DNA of 64,000 bases from Streptomyces sp. MUM 2J (GTDB taxonomy: Bacteria > Actinomycetota > Actinomycetes > Streptomycetales > Streptomycetaceae): the NCBI RefSeq assembly GCF_022414535.1, contig NZ_JADWYM010000003.1, positions 1 through 64,000 of the forward strand, in the 5' to 3' direction. This document shows positions 28,687 to 39,420 of this stretch, one piece after another. The position numbers and the translations under genes are program-made. Position 1 is the first letter of the stretch, and the number at the start of each line of letters is the position of its first letter. Below the pieces are notes generated by a model, which searched no databases, was not told the DNA's origin, and was given only the letters and a program-made list of their open reading frames with translations.

Positions 28687-29021
28687 CCGTGCGGCCGCCC
28701 GGGCACCGCGGGCGGCCGCAAGCCGGATACGGCAGGGGCAGTCCCGGGCCGGCCGCCGGGGACGGCCGTGTGCCCCGTCCGACCGGCGGCCGGCGTAGGG
28801 ACGCGGTGTGCCGCCGGGCCCGGTGCCGTGGGCGGGCCGTGCCGTGCCGTGGGCGGCCACCGACCGGAGGTCGCGGGCGCTGCTGGCCCCCGCACCGAAA
28901 CGGAGGGACGCCCGGTGGCTGTGGGGCGGCGGCCGGACTCACAGGATGCCGTTACCGGTTCCTTATCGCGCGCGCCCCACAATCACAGCATCAGTGGACG
29001 GCGTGGCCGAAGGAGTGAGCC
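28687..29021. other. Gene-free gap
   Basis: A 335-bp gap. Most is very GC-rich; near 28950-28995 the composition falls (GTTACCGGTTCCTTATCGC, ACAATCACAGCATCAG), the likely promoter of the next gene. Nothing else is recognised. Confidence 0.4.
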
Positions 29022-29762
29022 GTGATGCACGATCCGGACCGGGAAGACCGCACGACCGGGTGGACCGGGCCCGAACCGCTCGGCGAGCCGGGCGGAAAGC
29101 GCCCACAGCGGGGGCCGGCCGCGCTGTGGGGACGGCGCACGGCGCGCGGCAGGGCCGTGATCGCCGGAACCACCGTCGCCGTACTGGCCCTGGGGGGAAC
29201 CGTGGCCTACGCGGCCACATCGGACGGCTCCGGCACCGCGCCCGCCGGCGCGTCCTCGTCGGCGTCGCCGTCCCCCGGCAGGCCCGACGGCCGGCACGAC
29301 CACCCCGGCCGCTGGTTCGGCGCGGACGGCGCAGGCGTGCACGGCGAGACGACCGTCAAGGACCGCGACAGCGGCAGGTGGGTCGTCCGGGTCTGGCAGC
29401 GCGGCACCGTCGAGAAGACGGACGGCGACCAGGTCACCGTCAAGAGCGAGGACGGCACGTCCTGGACCTGGACGGTGAGCGGGGACACCACCGTGCGCAC
29501 GTTCGACGGTTCGGCGTCCGGCACCCCGGAGAAGGAATCCGGAGCCGGTGCGCTGAAGAAGGGCGACCAGGCCGTCCTGGTCGGCACCCGGGCCGACGAC
29601 GGTACGCGGACGGCCGTCCGCGCGGTCTCCGGCGACCTGGACGCCCTCAAGGACAGGGCACCGCGTGACCGGCACGACCGGCAGCACTTCCACGGCCCGC
29701 GCGGTCACGGCGGACGACCCTCGACGGCCCCGGACACGCCGGAGAGCGGCACGACGACCTGA
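29022..29762 (+). CDS. Membrane-anchored DUF5666-like protein
   Basis: A 246-residue protein with a cytoplasmic N-terminus of about 45 residues, one membrane helix (AVIAGTTVAVLALGGTVAYAAT), a serine/proline linker, and an extracytoplasmic strand-rich domain: GTVEKTDGDQVTVKSEDGTSWTWTVSGDTTVRTFDG ... LKKGDQAVLVGTR. That pattern matches DUF5666, small beta-barrels of unknown role. AGGAG precedes GTG 29022 and ATG 29025; either may be used. It ends seven bases before the convergent prmC-like gene. Confidence 0.7.
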   Translation: MMHDPDREDRTTGWTGPEPLGEPGGKRPQRGPAALWGRRTARGRAVIAGTTVAVLALGGTVAYAATSDGSGTAPAGASSSASPSPGRPDGRHDHPGRWFGADGAGVHGETTVKDRDSGRWVVRVWQRGTVEKTDGDQVTVKSEDGTSWTWTVSGDTTVRTFDGSASGTPEKESGAGALKKGDQAVLVGTRADDGTRTAVRAVSGDLDALKDRAPRDRHDRQHFHGPRGHGGRPSTAPDTPESGTTT

Positions 29763-29769
29763 GGCACCG

Positions 29770-30570
29770 TCAGGCACTCGTGCCCACGACGACGTGGGCG
29801 TGCAGCTCGGCCGAGACCACCAGGTCGGCGGCGAGCCCGGCACGGGCGAAGGCCACGGCGGCTGCCGGGGCCTGCCGCTCGCTCGTCTCGATGAGGAGGC
29901 AGCCGCCGGGGGCGAGCCAGCGGGGCGCCTCGGCGGCGACCCGGCGTACTACGTCGAGGCCGTCGGAACCACCGTCCAGCGCGGTCAGCGGTTCGTGGTC
30001 GCGCGCCTCCGCGGGCAGCAGGGCGACCTCCGCGGTGGGGACGTAGGGCACGTTCGCGGCGAGAACGTGGATCCGGCCGCGCAGGTCGCCGGGCAGCGCG
30101 GCGAACAGGTCGCCGGTGTGCACCCGGCCGCCGTGCCCGGCCACGTTGCGGCGGGCGCAGCGCACCGCGGCCGGGTCGACGTCGGCGGCGTGCAGCTCGA
30201 CGTCGCCGAGTTCCGCGGCCAGCGCCGCGCCGACCGCGCCCGAGCCGCAGCACAGGTCGACCACGACGGTGGCGTGCGGGACGCGGGCCAGCGCCTGCTC
30301 GACGAGGAACTCGGTGCGGCGGCGCGGGACGAACACACCGGCCTCCACGGCGATGCGCAGGCCGCGGAACTCGGCCCAGCCGAGGACGTGTTCGAGGGGC
30401 AGTCCGGCAGCCCGGCGCTCCACCAGGGCGGTGAGTTCGGCGGGGGTGCGGGCGGCGCCGAGGAGGAGCCGCGCCTCGTCCTCGGCGAAGACGCACCCCG
30501 CGGCGCGCAGTGCGGCGACGACGTCGGGGAACCGGTCGGAGAGGGTGGCGGACGAGAAGGAGACGGGCAT
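29770..30570 (-). CDS. PrmC/HemK-like protein N5-glutamine methyltransferase
   Basis: A 266-residue SAM-dependent enzyme. The N-terminal helical part (residues 1-75, AAGCVFAEDEARLLLGAARTPAELTALVERRAAGLPLEHVLGWAEFRGL) and the Rossmann core (VVVDLCCGSGAVGAALAAEL) match PrmC, which methylates the GGQ glutamine of release factors. The catalytic NPPY motif reads NVPYVP here, an uncommon change that may mean another target. The start at ATG 30570 excludes an unlikely 148-residue upstream extension. A second copy of prmC elsewhere, beside prfA, is expected in the genome. Confidence 0.85.
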   Translation of the reverse strand: MPVSFSSATLSDRFPDVVAALRAAGCVFAEDEARLLLGAARTPAELTALVERRAAGLPLEHVLGWAEFRGLRIAVEAGVFVPRRRTEFLVEQALARVPHATVVVDLCCGSGAVGAALAAELGDVELHAADVDPAAVRCARRNVAGHGGRVHTGDLFAALPGDLRGRIHVLAANVPYVPTAEVALLPAEARDHEPLTALDGGSDGLDVVRRVAAEAPRWLAPGGCLLIETSERQAPAAAVAFARAGLAADLVVSAELHAHVVVGTSA

Positions 30571-31040
30571 GGGAGCCGAGGGCCTTTCGTGGGCGAAGGG
30601 CGCTCTCGTCGTCAGCGGCTGACGGAGTGGGGAGGCGAGAGCACCCGACCTGACATGGCGGTAACGGGTCTCACCTCCTCGTTTCCGTGCCGCGGGCGGT
30701 CCGCGGACGAACCGCCACCCTACCCCAGCCGTCCGGGCGGGAGATCGGACACAGGCGGCCTTCTCGACCTCCCCCTCGCTCTCCTCCCCCGGCCCGCGTC
30801 CCGGTCCGTCACACCGGGACCGCCCGGGCCTTCGCCCGGCGTCTCCCCCGGCCCGCTCCCCCGTTCCGGTTCCCGGTCGGTGAGCCAGGTGAGGTGCACG
30901 GGGTGCGGGACGCGGGGCACGGCGTCGGCCGTGCCGCCTCCTCGACGAGCCGGAGGGATCCCGAACCACGTGCGGACGGAGCCGCGAGGGCACCCCGGGC
31001 AGGGCGCGGAGCACCGTTCGCGACCCCGTACGGTTGATCC
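30571..31040. other. Divergent gap with nested inverted repeats
   Basis: A 470-bp gap between the prmC-like gene and the molybdopterin gene. Nested repeats lie at 30602-30642: GCTCTCG...CGAGAGC encloses CGTCAGCGGCTGACG. This would form a hairpin just before the prmC-like start. No gene is seen. Confidence 0.4.
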
Positions 31041-31656
<616 letters not shown>

Positions 31657-31664
<8 letters not shown>

Positions 31665-32412
31665 GACCTTCACTCCCCCGACGCGTTTCGCGGTGCCCGG
31701 CCGGATCGAGGTCGGCGACCGGGCAGCCTCGGTGTGGCAGACCGCCACGATCACCGGGATCCGTCGCGAGACCCCCCGCGTGACGACCTTCCGGCTGGCC
31801 GTGCCGGCCTGGCCCGGCCATCTGCCCGGCCAGCACCTGATGCTGCGCCTGCGGGCCGCCGACGGCTACACGGCCCAGCGGCACTACTCCCTCGCCTCCG
31901 CACCCGACGGCACCGGGCACATCGAGCTGACCCTCGACCACGTCGAGGGCGGCGAGGTGTCCGGCTGGTTCCACACGGTGGCCGAGGTCGGCGACCGGGT
32001 GGAGGTGCGCGGCCCGCTCAGCGGCTTCTTCGCCTGGCCCGGCGACCGGCCCGCACTGCTCCTCGGCGCCGGCTCCGGTGTCGTACCGCTGATGTCGATG
32101 GTGCGGCACCACCGGGTGCACGCCCTCGCCGTCCCACTGCGGCTGCTGGTGTCGGCGCGCAGCCCCGAGGAACTGATCTACGCGCGGGAGTACGGCACGG
32201 AGACGACGCCCGTCTTCACGCGCAGCGCACCGGCCGGCGTGCCGGTCGGACGGCTGGCCGCCGCGCAGGTGGCGCCCGTGGTGGCGGACGCGCCCGACGG
32301 CGGATGGGAGGCCTACGTCTGCGGCTCGAACGCCTTCGCCGAGCACGCGGCGCGGCTCCTGGCCGAGGCCGGCCAGCCCGTGGACCGCATCCGCATCGAG
32401 CGCTTCGGCTGA
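31657..32412 (+). CDS. FAD/NAD(P)H ferredoxin-reductase-type protein
   Basis: A 251-residue flavin reductase. The FAD domain holds PGQHLMLRLRAADGYTAQRHYSLASAPDG (the RxYS motif is at HYSLAS), and the NAD domain holds LLLGAGSGVVPLMSMVRHH and the end YVCGSNAFAEHAARLL. It should pass electrons from NAD(P)H to the molybdopterin protein encoded just before it. No 2Fe-2S domain is attached. The GTG at 31657 overlaps the end of the upstream gene. Confidence 0.9.
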
Positions 32413-32537
32413 GGCACCGCACCACCGCGCCCCGTCCGGCTCCGGCCCGCCCATTTGCGCGGACAGGGTGAACATTGTCCCCTGGACGGAGTACGAGCCG
32501 TGTGGACACTCGCAGGCGTGACGGCGAGGAGATCGAC

Positions 32538-33131
32538 ATGCGAAGCCGGGCGCGCGCCCGGCGCCGGCAGGGGAACCCGCTGCGGCGCCGGTCGGACATC
32601 GTGGAGGCCTGGACGGCACTGGCCGTGACCGTCCTGCTGGTACTGGGCTCCCCCCTGGCCGGGGTGGTCACCGGCTGGTGGGCCTATGACGACGCCCGGG
32701 CCATGGCGGCACAGCAGCGCGCGGACCGCCACCGGGTCAGCGCGGAGGTCGTCGGCACGACGCCGGACAGGCCGCCGGCGATGCAGGGCGCGGCCCCGCG
32801 GACCTTCAGCGTGGAGGTGCGCTGGACGGAAGCGGGCGGACGGGCACGGACGGCGGAGGTCCGGGTGCCGGCCGGGACGCGCAGTGGCGACACGGTCGAC
32901 GTGTGGTTCGACTCCGCCGGCCGGAACGTACCGGCTCCACCCGGTGAGACGGCGGCCTGGCAGCATGCGTTCACCCTGGGCATCTGCTCCGCCGGGGCCA
33001 CGGCGGCCACGGTCCTGCTCGCCCAGTCCGCGGTGCGCCGGGGCGCGATGCGGCGCCGGATGGCCGAGTGGGACCGGGACTGGGCCCTGACCGAGCCGCA
33101 GTGGACCCGGCGGAGCCGGGGCGAGATCTAG
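32538..33131 (+). CDS. Rv1733c-type transmembrane protein, second paralog
   Basis: A 197-residue protein with the family opening GNPLRRRSDIVEAW, a first membrane segment (LAVTVLLVLGSPLAGVVTGWWAY), a loop with VEVRWTEAGGRARTAEVRVPAGTRSGDTVDVWFD, and a second segment (FTLGICSAGATAATVLLAQSAV). It resembles the 9806-10384 protein in layout. ATG 32538 follows GAGGAG. Its TAG stop codon is the CTAG target of MITE copy B. No clear DevR-like box precedes it. Confidence 0.78.
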   Translation: MRSRARARRRQGNPLRRRSDIVEAWTALAVTVLLVLGSPLAGVVTGWWAYDDARAMAAQQRADRHRVSAEVVGTTPDRPPAMQGAAPRTFSVEVRWTEAGGRARTAEVRVPAGTRSGDTVDVWFDSAGRNVPAPPGETAAWQHAFTLGICSAGATAATVLLAQSAVRRGAMRRRMAEWDRDWALTEPQWTRRSRGEI

Positions 33132-33306
33132 GGCGTGTTTCGAAAGTAGCGTCGTCTGCCCGAAGGGCAGGCCTGGCGGCGTCTGGTGCGTGCGATCGCA
33201 AGGCGGAGGGTCGCCCCGATACTGGATGTATCGGGGCGAGCCCGACAACGCGGCGAGCGTGCGTGCCAGACGCCGCCAGGCAGGCGGGACTTTCGAAACA
33301 CGCCCT
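33130..33306 (+). mobile_element. 177-bp MITE-like element, copy B
   Basis: Identical to the reverse complement of copy A over all 177 bases. The perfect central hairpin is at 33211-33239. Both flanks are CTAG (33128-33131 and 33305-33308), as expected from a 4-bp target duplication. Relative to the upstream gene it has the same orientation as copy A has to fadH. The recent identity suggests active or recent movement by a transposase elsewhere. Confidence 0.88.
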
Positions 33307-33661
33307 AGTGCCGCACCAGGCAACGTTCGCCCCGCCGCGGCACTGGGACGCTTCCCCCCGGAGGTCCGCCGAACGGTGCACCGTGCCGGTCCGGCACAGC
33401 GGCCGAGCAGCCCGGCAGCACCCGGGGCGCCGCGGCGGCGGCCCGGGCACGGCCCGGCGGCGCGGGACGCCTCGGCACGCGAGGTGACGCGGGCGAACGG
33501 CACCGGGGTCCGGCTCGCCCGCGGGAGAGCCGGGACGGCGCACGGGAGGGGCTGTGGGTCGCGGGAGCCGCCCCTACCGGGTGGTGCGGGGTGGAGGACG
33601 CTCCCGCCCAGCGCCTACGGTGTGATCGTCCGCATGCCTCCGTACCCGAAGGCGGTCCCAC
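33307..33661. other. Gene-free gap upstream of the esterase gene
   Basis: A 355-bp GC-rich gap after MITE copy B. No coding frame with family features and no clear operator are visible; it should hold the esterase promoter. Confidence 0.4.
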
Positions 33662-34630
<969 letters not shown>

Positions 34631-34669
34631 GTCCCGCGGCGGGCCCCTCGCAGCCGCCACACCCTTTCC

Positions 34670-34684
34670 ATTGGTCCGACCAGT
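34670..34684. promoter_or_regulatory. ATTGGT-type inverted repeat
   Basis: ATTGGTCCGACCAGT is an imperfect inverted repeat (ATTGGT...ACCAgT), 61 bp before the serine hydrolase start. It resembles operators of FCD/PdhR-type GntR regulators and also some TetR operators. Confidence 0.4.
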
Positions 34685-34745
34685 CGGTATGTTCGGGGTC
34701 GCGGGCCGCAGCGGCGCGGCCCGTTCCCGGCGACGCGGAGGACCC

Positions 34746-35912
34746 ATGAGCGAGCACGAGGCACCACGGATCCACGGCCACTGCGACCCGCGCTTCACCA
34801 CGGTGCGCGCGGCGTTCGAGGAGAACTTCCGGAGCCGGGGCGAACTGGGTGCCGCCGTGTCGGTGAGCGTGGACGGCAGGCGCGTCGTCGACCTGTGGGG
34901 CGGCTGGGCCGACGCGGCGCGCACCCGGCCGTGGGAGCAGGACACGGTCGTCAACGTGTGGTCGACCACGAAGGGTCCGGTGGCGCTGTGCGCGCACATC
35001 CTGGCCGACCGGGGACTCCTCGACCTGGACGCACCGGTGACCGCCTACTGGCCGGAGTTCGCCGCGGCGGGCAAGGAGAAGGTCCTGGTGCGGCATCTGC
35101 TCTCCCACCGCGCGGGGCTGTCCGGCCTGCGCGAGCCGCACTCGTTCGAGGACCTGTGCGACTGGGAGCTGACGACCACCCGGCTGGCCGCCACCGAGCC
35201 CTGGTGGGAGCCCGGATCCCGGTCGGGCTACCACGCGCTCACCTACGGCTTCCTGGTCGGTGAGGTGGTACGGCGGGTGTCGGGACTGCTGCCGGGAGCC
35301 TTCCTGGAACGGGAGGTGACCGGGCCGCTCGGCATCGAGTTCACCATCGGGCTGCCGGAGAAGGACGCCGGCCGGGCGGCCGAGCTGGTCCATCCGCGGG
35401 CCGCCGACGCTGGCACCCCCGCGTCCTTCGGCCAGCTGCCACCCGCCGCGCTCGCCGCCCTGGCCAACCCGCTGGTGGGCGCCGCGCACGCCGGCACGCC
35501 CCAGTGGCGGGCCGCCGAGATCCCGGCCGCGAACGGCCACGGCACCGCCCGCGCGGTCGCGGCCCTGTACGGCATCCTCGCGGGCCGGGGGACGTACGAC
35601 GGCCACCGGATCCTGTCCCAGGAGGCGGCCGAGCGGGTGCGCGAGGGGCAGGGCAGCTGCCGGGACCTGGTGCTGGGAGCCGGGTTCGAACACGAGACGG
35701 AGATCGGGCTCGGCCTGTGGCTGAGCGGTGCCAACGGCTCCTACGGACCGAACCCGCGCGCTTTCGGACACGACGGCTTCGGCGGTTCGTGCGGACTGGC
35801 GGACCCGGAGGCGGGCGTGTCCCTGGGGTACGTGATGAACGGGATGGGGCCACGCATCGCCGACGACCCGAGGAAGACGGCACTGGTCGACGCCCTGTAC
35901 AGCGTGGTGTAG
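34746..35912 (+). CDS. Serine hydrolase, beta-lactamase/EstB family
   Basis: A 388-residue class C beta-lactamase-like hydrolase. The catalytic SxxK is STTK in VNVWSTTKGPVALCAHILAD near residue 79; the second motif is YHA in GYHALTYGFLVGEVVRRVSG; the last is HDGFGGS. There is no signal peptide, which fits cytoplasmic esterases of this fold rather than antibiotic resistance. The ATG at 34746 follows CGGAGGACCC. Confidence 0.9.
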   Translation: MSEHEAPRIHGHCDPRFTTVRAAFEENFRSRGELGAAVSVSVDGRRVVDLWGGWADAARTRPWEQDTVVNVWSTTKGPVALCAHILADRGLLDLDAPVTAYWPEFAAAGKEKVLVRHLLSHRAGLSGLREPHSFEDLCDWELTTTRLAATEPWWEPGSRSGYHALTYGFLVGEVVRRVSGLLPGAFLEREVTGPLGIEFTIGLPEKDAGRAAELVHPRAADAGTPASFGQLPPAALAALANPLVGAAHAGTPQWRAAEIPAANGHGTARAVAALYGILAGRGTYDGHRILSQEAAERVREGQGSCRDLVLGAGFEHETEIGLGLWLSGANGSYGPNPRAFGHDGFGGSCGLADPEAGVSLGYVMNGMGPRIADDPRKTALVDALYSVV

Positions 35913-35964
35913 GACCGACGGCGGGCGGTGCGGTTTCGGCCGAACAGGGCGACTTCTCTTCCCA

Positions 35965-35980
35965 AGTGGTTTAGACCAAT
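35965..35980. promoter_or_regulatory. GntR/HutC-type operator resembling a DasR site
   Basis: AGTGGTTTAGACCAAT differs at two positions from the DasR element ACTGGTCTAGACCACT-type consensus. It lies 63 bp before the GntR gene, so it could be autoregulatory or a genuine DasR site. Confidence 0.55.
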
Positions 35981-36042
35981 GCTAGATCTGGTGGCGCCCC
36001 GAACCCGCACGGACACGGCACGTCACCAACAGGAGGCGCGGC

Positions 36043-36912
36043 ATGGCCCGCACCACCCCGTACGATCCCGCGCACGCTCTCGACCACCGGCGCTCCTTCG
36101 GCGCCCGCCACTCGCTCGGCGCACCACCCCCGCACGACGCCTTCCCCCCGCTCGACCGCCGCCCCATCCCGCAACGGCTACTGGGGCTCGACCACCCGAG
36201 TCAGGAGCCGCCCCTGTACTGGCACGTCGCGACGGAGCTGCTCGGCGAACTGCAGGACGGCACCGTTCCGCCGGGTGAGCGGTTGCCCGGCGAACGGCAG
36301 CTGGCCGAGCACTTCGGCGTCAGCCGGGAGACCGTCCGCCAGGCGCTGGAGGTGCTGCGCCGCCGCGGGCTGGTCGCCACCGACCGGCGCGGCAGCCATG
36401 CCGCCCTGCCCGGACCGCCCGTGGAGGATCCCGCCGCGCTGGCCTTCCCGGTCGGCGCGCGCAGCCCGCATCCGGACGGGCCGGACCGGACCACGGTGGC
36501 CTGGGAGGCGCCGCCGCCGGAGCACGCGCGGGCCCTCGAACTGGCCCCGCACCGGGCGACGCTGGTGCACCGTTACGAGTCGGCCGCCGCCGCGGGGCGC
36601 GGCCGGCGCACGGCGGTCACCTCCTTCTCCGCCGTCGCGCTGTCGGAAGTGGCGGAGCTGGCCCGCTACCGGGGCCGGGCCGACGGCACTACGTCGGCCC
36701 AGCTGCGGCGCGTCTACGACTGGATGCGCCGGGCCGGGCTCAGCCTGCACCACCGCGACTCCATCACGCGCCTCGACGACACCCTGTCGATGCGGGTGAC
36801 CCGGCGCGTGCACGACCAGCACGGCCGCCCGCTGGAGATCACCGACCTGCTCGTGGACGCCCGGCAGGACGACGCGCTGGTCTACGAGTTCACCCTTCCC
36901 TCCGCCGGCTGA
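36043..36912 (+). CDS. GntR-family (HutC-like) transcriptional regulator
   Basis: A 289-residue regulator. After an unusual proline-rich 45-residue N-terminus, the winged helix spans residues about 50-115 (LYWHVATELLGELQDGTVPPGERLPGERQLAEHFGVSRETVRQALEVLRRRGLV). The C-terminal UTRA-like ligand domain follows (HRATLVHRYESAAAAG ... ITRLDDTLSMRVTRRVHDQHGRPLEITDLLVDARQDDALVYEF). ATG 36043 follows AGGAGG. A HutC-type operator sits upstream. The effector could be a sugar or amino-sugar phosphate, by analogy. Confidence 0.9.
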   Translation: MARTTPYDPAHALDHRRSFGARHSLGAPPPHDAFPPLDRRPIPQRLLGLDHPSQEPPLYWHVATELLGELQDGTVPPGERLPGERQLAEHFGVSRETVRQALEVLRRRGLVATDRRGSHAALPGPPVEDPAALAFPVGARSPHPDGPDRTTVAWEAPPPEHARALELAPHRATLVHRYESAAAAGRGRRTAVTSFSAVALSEVAELARYRGRADGTTSAQLRRVYDWMRRAGLSLHHRDSITRLDDTLSMRVTRRVHDQHGRPLEITDLLVDARQDDALVYEFTLPSAG

Positions 36913-37154
36913 CCACGCGGCCCGGCGGTACCCGTCCGGCGGCGTGGCTCGGCTGCGACCGCCGGCAGGACACAAGCCCCCGGGCGGCCGGACCGCGCCC
37001 TCCCGCGGCCCGGCCGCCCGGCTCGCCAGCGCCGGAGTGCCGCGTCCGCGGGACCGGCGGTCCCTGACGGCGCGCGCGCCCGGGGCGGCCGGGGCAGCCC
37101 CGCCCCGCCCGCGGAACGCCTCCGTTGCCCGCGGCCGGAGCCGCACGCCGGGCG

Positions 37155-37880
37155 CTACGCGCCCCGCCGCGCCAGGACCATCCGCACGCGCGGGCTGCCG
37201 TCGCGGCGCCGGCCGAACTCCGGCAGCGGGCGCAGCTCCACGGCGAACCCCGCACGGTCCAGCTCACGCAGCACGTCGCCGAGCCGGAACGCCCGGTAGT
37301 ACATGACGAACGGCGGCCGCCACACCGCGTTGCGCACCCGCATCACGACGTCGAAGCCCAGCAGCGCCCAGTAGGCGGGGGTGACCGGGCGGGGCGGGGC
37401 GGGGATCGGGAAGGCGAACCGGCCGCCGGGGCGCAGCACGGCGTGCACCTGGCCGAACAGGCCGGGCAGTTCGTCGGGCAGGAAGTGCCCGAACGCACCG
37501 AAGCTCACCACCAGGTCGAAGGCGGCGGTGAACGGCAGTGCGCGTGCGTCGGCGCGCACCCATGCCGTGCGCGGATCCGGGCGCCGGGGGCGGCTGCGGG
37601 CCACCTCGATCATGCCGGCGCTGAAGTCGACGCCGGTCACACTGGTGCGGCACAGGCGGGCCAGCACGGCCGCGCCGGCGCCCGTGCCGCAGCACAGGTC
37701 CAGGCCGTCCTCGAAGGGGCCGGTGTCCTCCAGGGCTGCGGCAACGGCGTCGAGTACGGCGTCGGGTGTCCGGAACGGGGTCTGGTCGAACTTCGGCGCG
37801 AGCAGGTCGTAACCGCGCTCGACGGACGACAGCGCCTGCACCGCGAGTTCGCGCAAGGTGGGGCCTTCGGGGCTGAACAT
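37155..37880 (-). CDS. SAM-dependent class I methyltransferase
   Basis: A 241-residue Rossmann methyltransferase. Motif I is LDLCCGTGAGAAVLARLC near residue 70, followed by VTGVDFSAGMIEVARSRP, ADARALPFTAAFDLVVSFGAFGHF and LRPGGRFAFPIPAPP. The substrate is not evident. It lies 58 bp downstream of the P450 gene on the same strand, so the two may modify one small molecule. The 240 bp after it (36913-37154, convergent with the GntR gene) hold no gene. Confidence 0.88.
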   Translation of the reverse strand: MFSPEGPTLRELAVQALSSVERGYDLLAPKFDQTPFRTPDAVLDAVAAALEDTGPFEDGLDLCCGTGAGAAVLARLCRTSVTGVDFSAGMIEVARSRPRRPDPRTAWVRADARALPFTAAFDLVVSFGAFGHFLPDELPGLFGQVHAVLRPGGRFAFPIPAPPRPVTPAYWALLGFDVVMRVRNAVWRPPFVMYYRAFRLGDVLRELDRAGFAVELRPLPEFGRRRDGSPRVRMVLARRGA

Positions 37881-37938
37881 CCCCGGACACGCTACCAGCG
37901 GGCCGCCCCGGGCCGTTCCCCGTGCCGGACGGGGGCCG

Positions 37939-39177
37939 TCAGATCCGCACGGGAAGCGTCCCCACGCTGTTGCCGACGAAGCTCGGCAGCCGCGGCAGGG
38001 CGGAGTCCGGGACGGCGAGTTCCAGGTCGGGGAAGCGGGTGAAGAGGCGTTCCAGGGCGGTCGTGGCCTCCAGCCGGGCCAGCGGGGCGCCCAGGCAGTA
38101 GTGGGCGCCGTGCCCCAGGGAGAGGTGGCGGGCCGCCGAGGCGCGGGCCGGGCGGGTCACGTCGAACCGGTCGGCGTCCGGTCCGTACGCGGCCGGGTCG
38201 CGCCCTGCCGCGGAGTACCCGGCCAGCACGGGAAGGCCCCGCGGCAGGACGGTGCCGTCGACGGTGAGGTCCCGGAGGGGGTAGCGGAAGGGGAAGTAGC
38301 TGACGGGGGCGTCCCAGCGCAGGGTCTCCTCGACGACGTCACCCCAGCCCGCCTCGCCCGAGCGGACCCGTGCGAGTTGACCGCGGTGCGCGCACAGGGC
38401 CCGCACGGCGTTGGTGATGAGGTTGAGGGTGGTCTCGTGACCGGCGATGACCAGCAGCAGCATGGTGCCGATGAGTTCCTGCCCGCCGAGCCGGTCGCCA
38501 CCTTCGTCCCGGGCCGCGAGCAGGGCGCTGGTGAGGTCGTCGCCGGGGCTCTCGGCCCTGGCGGCGGCGATCTCACCCAGGACGGCGACGAGTTCGCGGT
38601 TGGCGGCGATCGCCTCGGACGGGTCGATGTCGGTGGCCACGACCTGCCCGGACAGCCGGTGCAGCCGATCGCGGTACTCGGCGTCCACGCCCAGCAGTTC
38701 ACCGATCACCCCCATGGGCAGGGGCAGCGCGACATGCCGACGCAGGTCGGCGACCCCGCCGTCCTGCTCCGCCGCACGGGCCAGATCATCCAGCAGACGC
38801 TCCGTCAACTCGACGATCCTGGGCCGGATTTCCTCGACACGACGAGGAGTGAAAGCCCGGCTGACCAGCCCGCGCAGCCGCCGGTGGTCGGCACCGTCGG
38901 CCGTGGTCATGCCCGGCACGGTGGCGAACGTCGTCAACGGCCAGCCCGCCGGGATCCGCCCCTCGCGCAGAGCCGTGAAGTGCTCCGGGCCCTTGGCGAC
39001 TTCGGGGTGCCCCAGGAACTCCCGGAGCGCCTCGTGCCCGACAACGACCCGCCCCTCGATCCCGCCGGGCAGCACCACCGGCACGACGGAACCACCCTCG
39101 CGCAGTGCGGCGTTGGTGGCGTGCGGGCAACCGCCGGCAGCGTCCATGCGGTGGGGCGGCGCGGGTTGGTGAACCAC
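37939..39177 (-). CDS. Cytochrome P450
   Basis: A 412-residue bacterial P450. The oxygen-binding I-helix is LLLVIAGHETTLNLITNAV, the ExxR motif is in VVEETLRWDAPVSYFPFRY, and the heme-binding segment is LSLGHGAHYCLGAPLARLEA with the cysteine ligand. The first residue of the heme loop is Leu rather than the usual Phe (LGHGAHYC). GTG 39177 with GAGGAG upstream is chosen over ATG 39147. No ferredoxin gene is adjacent, so general electron donors must serve it. The substrate is unknown. Confidence 0.92.
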   Translation of the reverse strand: MVHQPAPPHRMDAAGGCPHATNAALREGGSVVPVVLPGGIEGRVVVGHEALREFLGHPEVAKGPEHFTALREGRIPAGWPLTTFATVPGMTTADGADHRRLRGLVSRAFTPRRVEEIRPRIVELTERLLDDLARAAEQDGGVADLRRHVALPLPMGVIGELLGVDAEYRDRLHRLSGQVVATDIDPSEAIAANRELVAVLGEIAAARAESPGDDLTSALLAARDEGGDRLGGQELIGTMLLLVIAGHETTLNLITNAVRALCAHRGQLARVRSGEAGWGDVVEETLRWDAPVSYFPFRYPLRDLTVDGTVLPRGLPVLAGYSAAGRDPAAYGPDADRFDVTRPARASAARHLSLGHGAHYCLGAPLARLEATTALERLFTRFPDLELAVPDSALPRLPSFVGNSVGTLPVRI

Positions 39178-39420
39178 CTGGGCTCCTCGGCAGTGGGGAG
39201 TGGCACGGCATGCGCTGTTCGATTCTGCCCGCACACCACGGCGCGGGGAAGGGCCGAGAACCCGCGGTCACGGTCACGCAGTCGCCCGCCGTGGGGGCTT
39301 GGGTCTCCGCGCCGACGGGGCCGTGCGGCGCGCCCGGAACCCCGCGGCCCCACCGGGCAGGGCCCGCCGCAGCCGAAGCACCGAACGGGAGCCCTCCGGG
39401 CCGGCGCCGAACGGTGGTAC

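Noticed and set aside
37155..39177. A secondary-metabolite cluster around the P450 and methyltransferase genes
   Set aside because: No core synthase (PKS, NRPS, terpene, RiPP) gene lies within the window, so a cluster cannot be claimed.
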